DNA of 19,708 nt from Gammaproteobacteria bacterium (GCA_003476445.1 DMUF01000119.1:1-19708); one strand, 5' to 3'; numbered from the stretch's first letter, positions 1 through 6,430 are shown. Notes: generated by a model not told the origin, from the letters alone. Translations and numbers: made by a program.

Positions 1-75
1 GCCACACCATCAACGTTGAATGTCGGGTCGCCTTCAGGTTCAATCCGGGCGACTGCGATCAGGGGAGAAACCATC

Positions 76-762
76 ATGCAGACCGTTCTCATCACCGGCG
101 CCAATCGAGGTATCGGCCTCGAAATGGTGCGTCAGTACCTCGCTTCCGGCGCCAGCGTCATTGCCTGCGTACGAGACACGGCGCGCGCTGAGGCGCTGCG
201 TGCGCTTCCGCACCAGGACCGCCTCTCCATCGAGCAGATGGATATGGCTGACTTTGCATCCATCACCTCAGCGCGAGCGCGAATCGGCGATCGTGCCATC
301 GACATCGTGATCAACAACGCGGGTGTTGCCGGTGGCGCCAAACAAGGCATCGACGATGTTGATCTCGACGACTGGCACGCCACGCTGAACATCAACACCA
401 TTGCACCGCTGATTGTGGCGCGCAGCTTCAAATCGAACCTGGCCGCATCGGGCAACGGCAAGCTGATGAACGTGACGAGCCAACTGGCGGCGTCCACCTG
501 GCCGATGGGCGGCATGCTGATCTACTCAACCACCAAGGCTGCGCTCAGCAAGGTGGCGCAGGTGCTCGCGATCGACTGGAAGAATGATCCCATCACCGTT
601 GCCCTCATGCACCCGGGCTGGGTCAAGACCGACATGGGTGGCCCGCACGCGCAGCTGACCGTCGAAGAAAGTGCGTCCGGCATCCGTGCCGTCATCGAAA
701 GCATGGGCAAGGCGGACTCGGGCAAGTTCTACAAGTGGAACGGCGAGATCCACCCCTGGTAA
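76..762 (+). CDS. Short-chain dehydrogenase/reductase, C-factor-like
   Basis: This 228-residue protein is a classical-type SDR, predicted to be a cytoplasmic NAD(P)-dependent alcohol/ketone oxidoreductase. The Rossmann glycine motif TGANRGIG lies at residues 7-14, NNAG at 80-83, the probable catalytic serine at 135, and the Tyr150-x3-Lys154 pair follows (YSTTK). It is somewhat shorter than the usual 250 residues, as in the C-factor/CsgA-like branch. An in-frame ATG at 16 would add 20 residues, but the ATG at 76 is preferred because AGGGGAGAA lies just upstream and the Rossmann strand begins at once. It is followed after 42 bases by a second SDR, with SnoaL and nitroreductase genes beyond, so it probably opens an operon. 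The substrate is unknown. Confidence 0.9.
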   Translation: MQTVLITGANRGIGLEMVRQYLASGASVIACVRDTARAEALRALPHQDRLSIEQMDMADFASITSARARIGDRAIDIVINNAGVAGGAKQGIDDVDLDDWHATLNINTIAPLIVARSFKSNLAASGNGKLMNVTSQLAASTWPMGGMLIYSTTKAALSKVAQVLAIDWKNDPITVALMHPGWVKTDMGGPHAQLTVEESASGIRAVIESMGKADSGKFYKWNGEIHPW

Positions 763-804
763 CCCGGGGGTTCAGTCCGCGGTCACACAACAGGGGGAGG
801 GAAA

Positions 805-1641
805 ATGGGTAATCGACTGCAAGGCAAGGTCGCCGCCATTACGGGCGCGGCCAGCGGTTTCGGTGCGGCCATGGCGCGTCGCTTCGTGGCGGAAGGCGCC
901 CGCGTCGCGCTCGGTGATATTCAGGAAGGTCCGGGCAGCGCGCTCGCACGTGAACTCGGCGATGCTGCGGTATTCGCCATCTGCAACGTCACTCGCGAAG
1001 AGGACATCGCAGGTCTTGTGGATCTCGCGGTCAGCCATTTCGGTCAGCTCGACATCATGGTCAACAACGCTGGAATCGTCGGTGCCGTGGGCCCGATCGA
1101 CACCACGCCAGCTGACGAATGGAAGGCGACGGTCGACATTCTGTTGAACGGCGTGTTTTACGGCATGAAGCACGCGGCGCGCGTGATGAAGCCGCGGCAG
1201 ACCGGCGCCATCATCAGCCTGGCGAGCACCGCCGGCATCATGGGCGGGCTCGGTCCGCATGCCTACGCCGCCTGCAAGCACGCGGTGGTCGGGCTCACCA
1301 AGAATGCCGGCGCAGAACTCTGCAGACACGGCATCCGCGTGAACGCCATCGCACCAGCAGGTATGGCTACCGCAATGGTTGCCAACGTGATGACGGGCGA
1401 CCCGAAGGCTATCGAGCAGACCAAGGCCGGCCTGGCTGCAAACTCGCCCCTGCTGAATCGCGCGGGCGTCGCCGAGGACGTGGCCAACGCAGCACTCTGG
1501 CTTGCAAGCGATGAATCCGGTTACACCAACGGGCATACGTTGACCACCGACGCAGGCATCACCACGGGCTCAACCACGGCGGGCCCTGCCTTCGGCGAGT
1601 ATCAGCCCATGATTCGGGAAGCCGGGCGGAAGGGGCTCTGA
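805..1641 (+). CDS. Short-chain dehydrogenase/reductase
   Basis: This 278-residue SDR has TGAASGFG at residues 13-20, NNAG at 87-90, a catalytic serine near 141 and Tyr154-x3-Lys158 (YAACK). An aspartate after the second beta strand (GDIQ, residues 37-40) suggests NAD rather than NADP as cofactor (inference from family rules). The C-terminal GYTNGHTLTTDAG segment is the usual SDR end followed by a tail of about 30 residues. The start is supported by GGGGGAGGG just upstream. It resembles dehydrogenases of cyclic or secondary alcohols, but the precise substrate cannot be read from the sequence. It lies between another SDR and a SnoaL-like gene on the same strand. Confidence 0.93.
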   Translation: MGNRLQGKVAAITGAASGFGAAMARRFVAEGARVALGDIQEGPGSALARELGDAAVFAICNVTREEDIAGLVDLAVSHFGQLDIMVNNAGIVGAVGPIDTTPADEWKATVDILLNGVFYGMKHAARVMKPRQTGAIISLASTAGIMGGLGPHAYAACKHAVVGLTKNAGAELCRHGIRVNAIAPAGMATAMVANVMTGDPKAIEQTKAGLAANSPLLNRAGVAEDVANAALWLASDESGYTNGHTLTTDAGITTGSTTAGPAFGEYQPMIREAGRKGL

Positions 1642-1687
1642 CCGCCCGCGATGCCTGCCTGACCAGACCACAACAAGAGGAACCAAC

Positions 1688-2092
1688 ATGATCAGCAGCG
1701 GCCCTATCGAAGACCGTCTCGCCATCCGCGAACTCGTAGATTCTTACAACGATGCCGTCATGCGTTTCGACGGCGACGCCTGGGCAGCCAACTGGCGCGA
1801 CGACGCAACCTGGCACCTGCCTGGCGCGGGTCCCATCTCCGGCAAATCGAACTTCTTCCCCATGTGGAAGCAGGCGATGAGCGGTTTTGAGTTCGTCGGC
1901 TTCTTCGCATCCGCGGGCCCGATCGTCGTGGACGGCAACAAGGCGCACGGAACCTGGTATCAGCAGGAGTTCCTGCACCAGAAAGACGGCGTTAAGCGCA
2001 ACGTCACCGGACGCTACGAGGATGACTACGTGAAAGTGGACGGCCGCTGGTATTTCCAGCAGCGCGTCTACACGGTGCTGAACGCGAGCTGA
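1688..2092 (+). CDS. SnoaL-like / NTF2-fold protein
   Basis: This 134-residue protein looks like the SnoaL-like/NTF2 superfamily, small cone-shaped folds that act as isomerases, cyclases, dehydratases or binding proteins. The family-typical start is visible: a helix IRELVDSYNDAVMRFD (residues 13-28), then the acid-rich turn WRDDATWHLPG, and a C-terminal beta segment with YEDDYVKVDGRWYFQQR. The length is normal. AAGAGGA lies a good distance before the ATG. It sits 46 bases after an SDR and before a nitroreductase, so a role in the same catabolic route is likely. Which reaction it catalyses, if any, cannot be told. Confidence 0.8.
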   Translation: MISSGPIEDRLAIRELVDSYNDAVMRFDGDAWAANWRDDATWHLPGAGPISGKSNFFPMWKQAMSGFEFVGFFASAGPIVVDGNKAHGTWYQQEFLHQKDGVKRNVTGRYEDDYVKVDGRWYFQQRVYTVLNAS

Positions 2093-2118
2093 GGCCCGTT
2101 CTGACAGAGTAACGCTCG

Positions 2119-2148
2119 GTAATGTCGCTGCGAAGGCGGCGGCATTAC
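2119..2148 (+). promoter_or_regulatory. Intercistronic RNA hairpin before the nitroreductase
   Basis: The arms GTAATGTCGCTGC and GCGGCGGCATTAC are separated by the four bases GAAG. In RNA all 13 positions pair, 11 as Watson-Crick and two as U-G wobbles. It lies between the SnoaL stop and the nitroreductase ribosome-binding site (GGAGG at 2161-2165). There is no U-run after it, so an mRNA-processing, stability or translation-control role is more likely than a simple terminator. The sequence shows only the structure; the role is inferred. Confidence 0.6.
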
Positions 2149-2170
2149 GGGAGAGGTGACGGAGGACTCC

Positions 2171-2815
2171 ATGGACCTCTACGACGCCATGAGCACACTG
2201 CGCGCCGTACGGCGGCTGCGCCCGGACCCCATCCCAGAGGACGTGCTCGAGCGCGTCTTCACGGCAGCGACCTGGGCTCCCACCGGGGGCAACCTTCAAC
2301 CGTGGCGCATCATTGCCGTGCGCGCGCCAGACACGAAGCAGTCGCTGGAAGACCTGTACCGCCCGCACTGGAATACCTACGTCCCACGCTATCACGACAA
2401 GATGGCGAACATGGCTCCCGCGCAGAAGGCGAGCTCGCAGCGCGCGTTGGACGCTGGCGACTACCTGGCGACGCACATGCATGAAGCACCCGTGATCGCG
2501 GTGTTCTGCTTCAATCCGGATCTCATGACGATTACCGATCAGGCGCTACCACGTCCATCCGTGGTCGGCGGCGGCTCGGTCTACCCTGCGGTACAGAATC
2601 TGCTGCTTGCGTGTCGCAATGAGGGGCTAGGCTGCGTGCTGACGACGCTGCTCTGCATCGAGGAAGCGCAACTGCGACCACTGCTTGGTTTGCCCGAGGG
2701 TTGGTACACCTGCGCCTTTGTGCCCATCGGGTATCCCGTGGGTGGTGGTCACGGACCCATTCGCCGCCGACCGGTCTCAAGCATGGTGTTCACCGATCGC
2801 TTTGGCGCAACGTGA
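2171..2815 (+). CDS. Nitroreductase-family FMN oxidoreductase
   Basis: The product (214 residues) belongs to the nitroreductase family, FMN-dependent NAD(P)H oxidoreductases that act on nitro groups, quinones or enones and normally work as cytoplasmic dimers. Family marks are the N-terminal DAMSTLRAVRRLRPDPIP, with the arginines that contact the FMN phosphate, AATWAPTGGNLQPWRIIAV (about residues 35-53), the glycine-rich GGGSVYPAVQNLLLA helix, and EGLGCVLTT near the flavin. An in-frame GTG at 2156 is possible, but the ATG at 2171 has GGAGG five bases upstream and starts the typical first helix. It ends the first plus-strand unit and converges on the ABM gene. Ene- or quinone reduction in a catabolic pathway is more plausible than nitro reduction (inference). 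Confidence 0.88.
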   Translation: MDLYDAMSTLRAVRRLRPDPIPEDVLERVFTAATWAPTGGNLQPWRIIAVRAPDTKQSLEDLYRPHWNTYVPRYHDKMANMAPAQKASSQRALDAGDYLATHMHEAPVIAVFCFNPDLMTITDQALPRPSVVGGGSVYPAVQNLLLACRNEGLGCVLTTLLCIEEAQLRPLLGLPEGWYTCAFVPIGYPVGGGHGPIRRRPVSSMVFTDRFGAT

Positions 2816-2817
2816 GC

Positions 2818-2868
2818 GGGGCTCAGAACTCACTGCGGGCGACGCTCAAACTCTGAGCAGCGCCCCCC
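2818..2868. terminator. Possible terminator between convergent genes
   Basis: An interrupted inverted repeat lies between two convergent genes: GCTCAGA at 2821-2827 pairs with TCTGAGC at 2852-2858, and outer G and C runs could extend the stem with a bulge. The loop is about 24 bases long, and a pyrimidine-rich stretch follows on the plus strand (to about 2890). The position is right for a bidirectional terminator but the long loop makes this weak. Confidence 0.35.
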
Positions 2869-2896
2869 CTGTTACATCTTTCTTGGCAGACGTCGA

Positions 2897-3247
2897 TCAG
2901 CCAGCGGTAAAGAAATCCGCCCGCGGCGTCATCGTCGAGTCATAGACCGGCTCTTTCAGATCGCAGCGAAACTTGTTGTTGTCGGCCCCGGCGAGCCCAA
3001 TCGAGCCGAGCAGGTTGCGCATGTTGAAGTAATTCTCGTGGTGGAAGTGGGCAGCCAGCGATGCCTCGTCTTCCCAAAGTTCATACACCGCAATGCGTCC
3101 CGGCACGCACGGGTCTGCAGAGAACACATAGGCATGACAGCCGGGTTCCTGATCCCGCGTGGCCTGCTGCAGGGGACGCGCCTGCTCAATCGCCGCGTCG
3201 CGCTTCGACGGATCGGCGAGATCGATGGTGCCGGCAATAATGATCAT
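2897..3247 (-). CDS. ABM-fold (putative quinol monooxygenase) protein
   Basis: This 116-residue protein looks like the antibiotic-biosynthesis-monooxygenase (ABM) dimeric alpha+beta barrel family, which includes cofactor-free quinol oxygenases. The usual pattern is present: first beta strand MIIIAGTIDL, a helix with RDAAIEQARPLQQATRDQEPG, the strand CHAYVFSADP, then RIAVYELWEDEASLAAHFHHENY, the helix-plus-histidine segment typical of the family. The ATG at 3247 has AGGGAG a few bases upstream; an in-frame TTG at 3268 overlaps that ribosome-binding site and is rejected. It is the last gene of the minus-strand Rieske operon, 79 bases after the globin gene. Possible roles are oxidation of a phenolic product or removal of a reactive quinol (inference). 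Confidence 0.82.
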   Translation of the reverse strand: MIIIAGTIDLADPSKRDAAIEQARPLQQATRDQEPGCHAYVFSADPCVPGRIAVYELWEDEASLAAHFHHENYFNMRNLLGSIGLAGADNNKFRCDLKEPVYDSTMTPRADFFTAG

Positions 3248-3298
3248 GAGACGTTCACTCCCTTTCAAAAACTGGAATAGATGGGTGACGAGCCGCGC

Positions 3299-3322
3299 CC
3301 GCCGACGCGGTCCAGCCGGCGG
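3299..3322 (-). other. GC-rich hairpin between globin and ABM genes
   Basis: CCGCCG (3299-3304) and CGGCGG (3317-3322) form a six-base inverted repeat around a 12-base loop inside the 79-base gap of the Rieske operon. There is no T-run. It could tune transcript stability or separate the ABM gene, but it may also be chance in such GC-rich DNA. Confidence 0.3.
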
Positions 3323-3326
3323 CAGT

Positions 3327-3755
3327 TCAGCCCACGGCTATGATGTTGGGGTCGCGCACCTTGGGGCCCGAGTGATCCTGATTGCGCACCGTGTCAGCAA
3401 CACGATACATGGGCTCACGCAGCATGTCCCGAAGTTCATCGGGAGCGCCGATACGTACCAGGGCGCGGTCCATGCAGCGCAACCACTGATCGCGCTCATC
3501 AGGCCCGATCGCATACGGCGCATGCACCTCGGTCAGACACATGCTGCCCTTCACCGCGAGATAAACGGGAGGACCGCCCATCCACTGCGTCAGATAGGCC
3601 GCCAGGAGGCTTCTCACTTTACCGAGATCATCGCCATGCATGGCGCGGATACCGGCCGCATCCGAAGATTCATCCATTTCACGGTAAAACGCGTCCGCCA
3701 GCGCTCGCACGCCATCGGAACCTAGCATCTCGTAAGGGGTCTGGGACTCTTCCAT
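3327..3755 (-). CDS. Group II truncated hemoglobin-like protein
   Basis: This 142-residue protein is a truncated (2-over-2) globin, most like group II. The start PYEMLGSDGVRALADAFYREMD gives helices A and B with the B10 tyrosine at about residue 24. The proximal F8 histidine is His78 in LTEVHAPYAIG, and the ERDQWLRCMDRAL segment supplies the G8 tryptophan (Trp91) that marks groups II and III. Glycine motifs such as WMGGPPVYL fit the EF region. Such globins bind heme and handle O2, NO or peroxide in the cytoplasm. It starts 13 bases after the Rieske ferredoxin stop, without an obvious strong ribosome-binding site, so translation may depend on the upstream gene. Oxygen delivery to, or radical protection of, the oxygenase is inferred. 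Confidence 0.88.
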   Translation of the reverse strand: MEESQTPYEMLGSDGVRALADAFYREMDESSDAAGIRAMHGDDLGKVRSLLAAYLTQWMGGPPVYLAVKGSMCLTEVHAPYAIGPDERDQWLRCMDRALVRIGAPDELRDMLREPMYRVADTVRNQDHSGPKVRDPNIIAVG

Positions 3756-3768
3756 GGGTGTTCGCCGG

Positions 3769-4113
3769 TCAGTTCATGGGTCCGAAACGGGGCCGCGGCG
3801 GCTGCACCGCCCCGGCCACGGAGATATGAAGTTTGCCGCTCTCGACGCGCACAGGAAAGGTCTGCACCGGTCGTGAGGCAGGCGCTGCCCGACACGCGCC
3901 CGAGCGGATATCGAACCGCGCGCCGTGCAACGGGCAAATGACCTCGTGACCGCGAAGGCGCCCGGCGCTCAGCGCCTGGCGGGCGTGGGAGCAGCTGTTC
4001 GCCATGGCGAAATACTCTCCCTCTACCCGACACAGGAGCACGTCCACCCCATCGATGCGCAGAGCCCGCATCTCGCCATCAGCGAGTGTCGTGATCGGCA
4101 ACCCCTCACTCAC
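3769..4113 (-). CDS. Rieske-type [2Fe-2S] ferredoxin
   Basis: This 114-residue protein is a stand-alone Rieske ferredoxin. The two cluster motifs are Cys41-Ser-His43 and Cys60-Pro-Leu-His63 followed by GARFD, with 16 residues between His43 and Cys60, as in ferredoxins of ring-hydroxylating oxygenases and assimilatory nitrite reductase small subunits. No transport signal or membrane segment is seen, so it should be cytoplasmic. It begins with GTG at 4113, one base after the stop of the oxygenase alpha subunit, so coupled translation is likely. It is the obvious electron donor to that oxygenase. The C-terminal tail, about 20 residues beginning with AVQPPRPRFG, is proline-rich. Confidence 0.93.
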   Translation of the reverse strand: MSEGLPITTLADGEMRALRIDGVDVLLCRVEGEYFAMANSCSHARQALSAGRLRGHEVICPLHGARFDIRSGACRAAPASRPVQTFPVRVESGKLHISVAGAVQPPRPRFGPMN

Positions 4114-4114
4114 G

Positions 4115-5434
4115 CTACTTGACCCACTTCTTTGAGTCGCGGAACAGATAGTCGTCGAGCGTCTTGTGGAAATGCCGGACGCGCAACTCCTGAGTACCGA
4201 CCCAAAGTCCGCGGAAGCCGCGGCTGTTCATGCCCTTCTGGATCATGGGCAGGTTGGTCGCGTCCTGGTCCAGTACTTCACCCAGCGATTCCTCGCCATG
4301 GCGGAACTGACGGTGCAGCGGACGCTCAGGCCACGGCTCACCCTCGGGGATCAACGAGTAGTTCTGCAGGTCCCAGTACATCTTGTTGGGATCGCTCTCG
4401 TGCGGTCGCTGCCGGAAGATCATCACGCTGTTGCAATGAATGTTCATCGTGATGTTGGGGAAGATCATGTAGTGATAGTCATCCGACAGCTGATCATCGT
4501 TCAGCTGGGAGAAATCGAATCCCATCGCCTTGTCATTCTTGCGCAGGTGCGTCTGGATCGCACGGCGCACATCGAGCCCGTTGCCCTGGAAGGTTTCCGG
4601 GTCCATGCCATACGACGCCATGTACCCCTTCATACCATCAGAGATCGTGGTACCGTCCTCGACGTGGGAGCTCACTGTGCCGAACGGAATGAGGTAGCGG
4701 TTGTGACGCTCATAGACATCGATTTGCACATCGAGATCTTCGAGCCAGGACATGAGCTGCGGGTGCGTGCCTGCCACGTGATAGGCTTCGTTGAACGCAT
4801 CTACCGAAGCCTTCCAGTTGCAGTCCCACTCTACCGTTACGTCGTTGACAAGCGCCATGCGATCGAAATGGTAGGGGTCGAGATGCTCCGGAATCATGCC
4901 GAGGAAATCGGCGAGCGGCTCTGCGTCCGGATTCAGGTTGATCCATACCCAGCCGCCCCACGCTTCGCACGCCACGCGTCGAATAGACAAACGTTCCGCC
5001 GGGGCTCCCTGCGGAAACGTCTGAATATCTGGGACGTTGATGAGTTCGCCGCGCATGTTGTACTCCCACAGATGGTAGGAGCACTTGAATGTTTCCGCGT
5101 GGCCGCACTTGCCGTAGGCGACCTGATTACCGCGGTGTGAGCACACGTTGTAAAACGCGCTGTACTGGTGGTTCTCGTCCTTGGTGATGACGATGCTTTC
5201 AGTACCGATCTCGGTGACCACGTAGTCGCCGGGGTGACGCAAGTCGCCTTCCCAGGCGCCCATGAGCCAGACCTTGGTCCAGAGCCGGTCCCACTCGCGT
5301 TGCATGAACTCGCGCGATACATAGCGTTCCGCGGGGATGATGTCGTATCCGAGATCCGGATCGACTGCCTTCTCCATCGGCGTGCGGCTGGTGCGCGGAT
5401 CGCCAAATCGTTCAACCTTGCGGAAAACGGTCAT
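4115..5434 (-). CDS. Rieske non-heme iron oxygenase, alpha subunit
   Basis: This 439-residue protein has the full two-domain layout of a ring-hydroxylating oxygenase alpha subunit. The N-terminal Rieske domain carries Cys98-Ser-His100 and Cys118-Ser-Tyr-His121. The catalytic domain has the mononuclear iron motif Asp212-x2-Asn-Glu-Ala-Tyr-His219 followed by His224; the third ligand is probably Asp391 in the LDQDATNLPMIQKGM segment. Asp212 is the usual bridge between neighbouring subunits' clusters. No beta subunit gene is next to it, so it is probably an alpha-only oxygenase of the kind that hydroxylates or dealkylates many substrates. The ATG overlaps the stop of the Nif11-like gene (ATGA), and a Rieske ferredoxin gene follows at once. 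The substrate is unknown; no reductase gene is nearby. Confidence 0.95.
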   Translation of the reverse strand: MTVFRKVERFGDPRTSRTPMEKAVDPDLGYDIIPAERYVSREFMQREWDRLWTKVWLMGAWEGDLRHPGDYVVTEIGTESIVITKDENHQYSAFYNVCSHRGNQVAYGKCGHAETFKCSYHLWEYNMRGELINVPDIQTFPQGAPAERLSIRRVACEAWGGWVWINLNPDAEPLADFLGMIPEHLDPYHFDRMALVNDVTVEWDCNWKASVDAFNEAYHVAGTHPQLMSWLEDLDVQIDVYERHNRYLIPFGTVSSHVEDGTTISDGMKGYMASYGMDPETFQGNGLDVRRAIQTHLRKNDKAMGFDFSQLNDDQLSDDYHYMIFPNITMNIHCNSVMIFRQRPHESDPNKMYWDLQNYSLIPEGEPWPERPLHRQFRHGEESLGEVLDQDATNLPMIQKGMNSRGFRGLWVGTQELRVRHFHKTLDDYLFRDSKKWVK

Positions 5435-5628
5435 GCTTTCTTCTCCCCACTGGTTGCGCTTGCATTGGCGCGCGCCACCGCGCAGGCCACCTCATACGCC
5501 GTGCAGGACGCACCGGCTGCTGCCGTAACGGCTTCGAAGCCATCCGGGCCCGCGCTGCGAACCTGATCCTGTAATTCAGCGCTGTCCCGCATTCTCCGCA
5601 GGAAGCGCTCCGCGTTCTCGATTGACAC
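5431..5628 (-). CDS. Nif11-domain small protein
   Basis: The 65-residue product matches the Nif11 domain pattern: a start SIENAERFLRRMRDSAELQDQV, a short middle helix, then the conserved turn and helix AAGASCTAYEVACAVARA (corresponding to the usual Gly-Phe-x-Phe-Thr-x-x-Glu-Leu). Nif11 domains occur as small proteins of unknown role near nitrogenase genes and as leader parts of ribosomal peptide precursors. Here only about 12 polar residues (ending SGEKKA) follow the domain, with no double-glycine cleavage site and no maturation enzyme nearby, so a peptide product is unlikely. It starts with GTG at 5628, with a G-run upstream, and its TGA overlaps the oxygenase ATG. It is the first gene of the operon. 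A helper role for the oxygenase is inferred. Confidence 0.75.
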   Translation of the reverse strand: MSIENAERFLRRMRDSAELQDQVRSAGPDGFEAVTAAAGASCTAYEVACAVARANASATSGEKKA

Positions 5629-5695
5629 TGTTCAGCCCCCCGTTGCGCTGTTATCGTCCCATGCGTGTGCCGTGCTGAACGGCTCACCACCCCGC

Positions 5696-5715
5696 CGCAT
5701 TCAAGCATGAATGCG
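5696..5715. promoter_or_regulatory. Perfect 8-4-8 palindrome, likely operator
   Basis: CGCATTCA and TGAATGCG are perfect inverted arms around AGCA. The site lies in the 238-base divergent region between the Nif11/Rieske operon and the VOC/TonB-receptor genes, about 70 bases upstream of the GTG at 5628 and 150 upstream of the ATG at 5867. Its size and symmetry fit a dimeric repressor or activator. The cognate regulator is not identifiable. Confidence 0.5.
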
Positions 5716-5787
5716 AAGTGGGGACAGTGTAGCGCCATCCGGGATGTCTGGGGAGGCATCCAGTACCAAACTTCACGACTGGTTCCG

Positions 5788-5810
5788 CGTGCTGCAGCGC
5801 CGTGCTGCAG
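5788..5810 (+). repeat. Tandem 10-base direct repeat in leader
   Basis: CGTGCTGCAG occurs twice (5788-5797 and 5801-5810), three bases apart, giving a 13-base period. It lies 56 to 79 bases upstream of the VOC gene. Each copy contains the palindrome CTGCAG. It could be a binding site for a regulator or a small duplication. Confidence 0.5.
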
Positions 5811-5866
5811 ATGCCATGAGCCCGTGCGACGCGCGACCAGTCCGCCCGCTTAGGAGGGATTGCAGC

Positions 5867-6388
5867 ATGAGCCTTATCCGTCACCCGATCTGGCAGTATG
5901 CCTGGTTCGTACCGGACATCGACGAAGCCTGTCACAAGTGGAACAAGATGACCGGAGCAGGTCCGTTTCACGTGGTGCGGCATCATATTGCAGAGGATTT
6001 CCGCTACCGCGGTCAGGCCATCGAGGCCGACGTGAGCTATGCCTTCGGCCAGGCCGGCCCCGCTCACGTGCAATTCATCGCACAGCACGATGACACGCCC
6101 TCGATCTACCGCGACATGTATCGCAAGGGTGAGTACGGGTTCCATCACATCGGACTGCTCATCTCCGATCTGGATGCCGAGATCAAGCGCTTCGAAGCCG
6201 CGGGTTACGAGAACGCCTGCACGCTCTGGGGCGGTGATTACGTGGCATACATGGATTGCCGGAAGGACATGGGCTGTTTCGTCGAACTGCATGGCGATGC
6301 GCCGATCATCCGTACTCTGTTCGAGAAGTGGCGCCAGGATCATCTGAACTGGGACGGAAAGACCGACCTGATCCGTGAGGCGCGCTGA
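5867..6388 (+). CDS. VOC (glyoxalase-fold) family protein
   Basis: This 173-residue protein looks like the vicinal-oxygen-chelate family, in the glyoxalase_4-like branch. Two beta-alpha-beta-beta-beta units are visible: WQYAWFVPDIDEACHKW in the first and GFHHIGLLISDLDAEIKRFEAAGY in the second. Probable metal-binding residues are Gln69, His94 and Glu140 (from FVELHGD), plus a histidine in the first module. The ATG at 5867 has TAGGAGGGA eight bases before it; upstream in-frame starts lack such a site. It lies 145 bases before the TonB-dependent receptor on the same strand, which suggests a shared substrate. The reaction could be an isomerisation, epimerisation or C-C cleavage; it cannot be decided. 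Confidence 0.85.
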   Translation: MSLIRHPIWQYAWFVPDIDEACHKWNKMTGAGPFHVVRHHIAEDFRYRGQAIEADVSYAFGQAGPAHVQFIAQHDDTPSIYRDMYRKGEYGFHHIGLLISDLDAEIKRFEAAGYENACTLWGGDYVAYMDCRKDMGCFVELHGDAPIIRTLFEKWRQDHLNWDGKTDLIREAR

Positions 6389-6398
6389 CGCGCGCCTC
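6377..6398 (+). terminator. Hairpin enclosing the VOC stop codon
   Basis: GAGGCGCGC (6377-6385) and GCGCGCCTC (6390-6398) form a perfect nine-base stem around the four bases TGAC, of which TGA is the stop codon. It is a stable 3'-end structure but has no T-run. It could act as a partial terminator or protect the short VOC mRNA from decay. Confidence 0.45.
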
Positions 6399-6414
6399 CA
6401 CGCCACCCGTTGCA

Positions 6415-6430
6415 GGGCTTGATCAAGCCC
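6415..6430. promoter_or_regulatory. Perfect 16-base palindrome upstream of TonB receptor
   Basis: GGGCTTGATCAAGCCC is a perfect palindrome without spacer. It lies 104 bases upstream of the receptor ATG and just after the VOC terminator-like hairpin. An operator controlling the receptor is plausible; the alternative is a second short hairpin of the VOC transcript. Confidence 0.4.

Noticed and set aside
37..46. GGTTCAATCC, resembling the T-arm of a tRNA
   Set aside because: The flanking bases do not form the five-pair T-stem and no acceptor or anticodon arm can be built around it.
16..75. N-terminal extension of the first SDR from an in-frame ATG at 16
   Set aside because: The extra 20 residues are not family-like, and a good ribosome-binding site sits directly before the ATG at 76.
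5431..5628. Nif11-like gene as a ribosomal peptide (RiPP) precursor
   Set aside because: No double-glycine-type cleavage site, almost no sequence after the leader-like domain, and no lanthionine synthetase, radical SAM or peptidase-transporter gene in the window.
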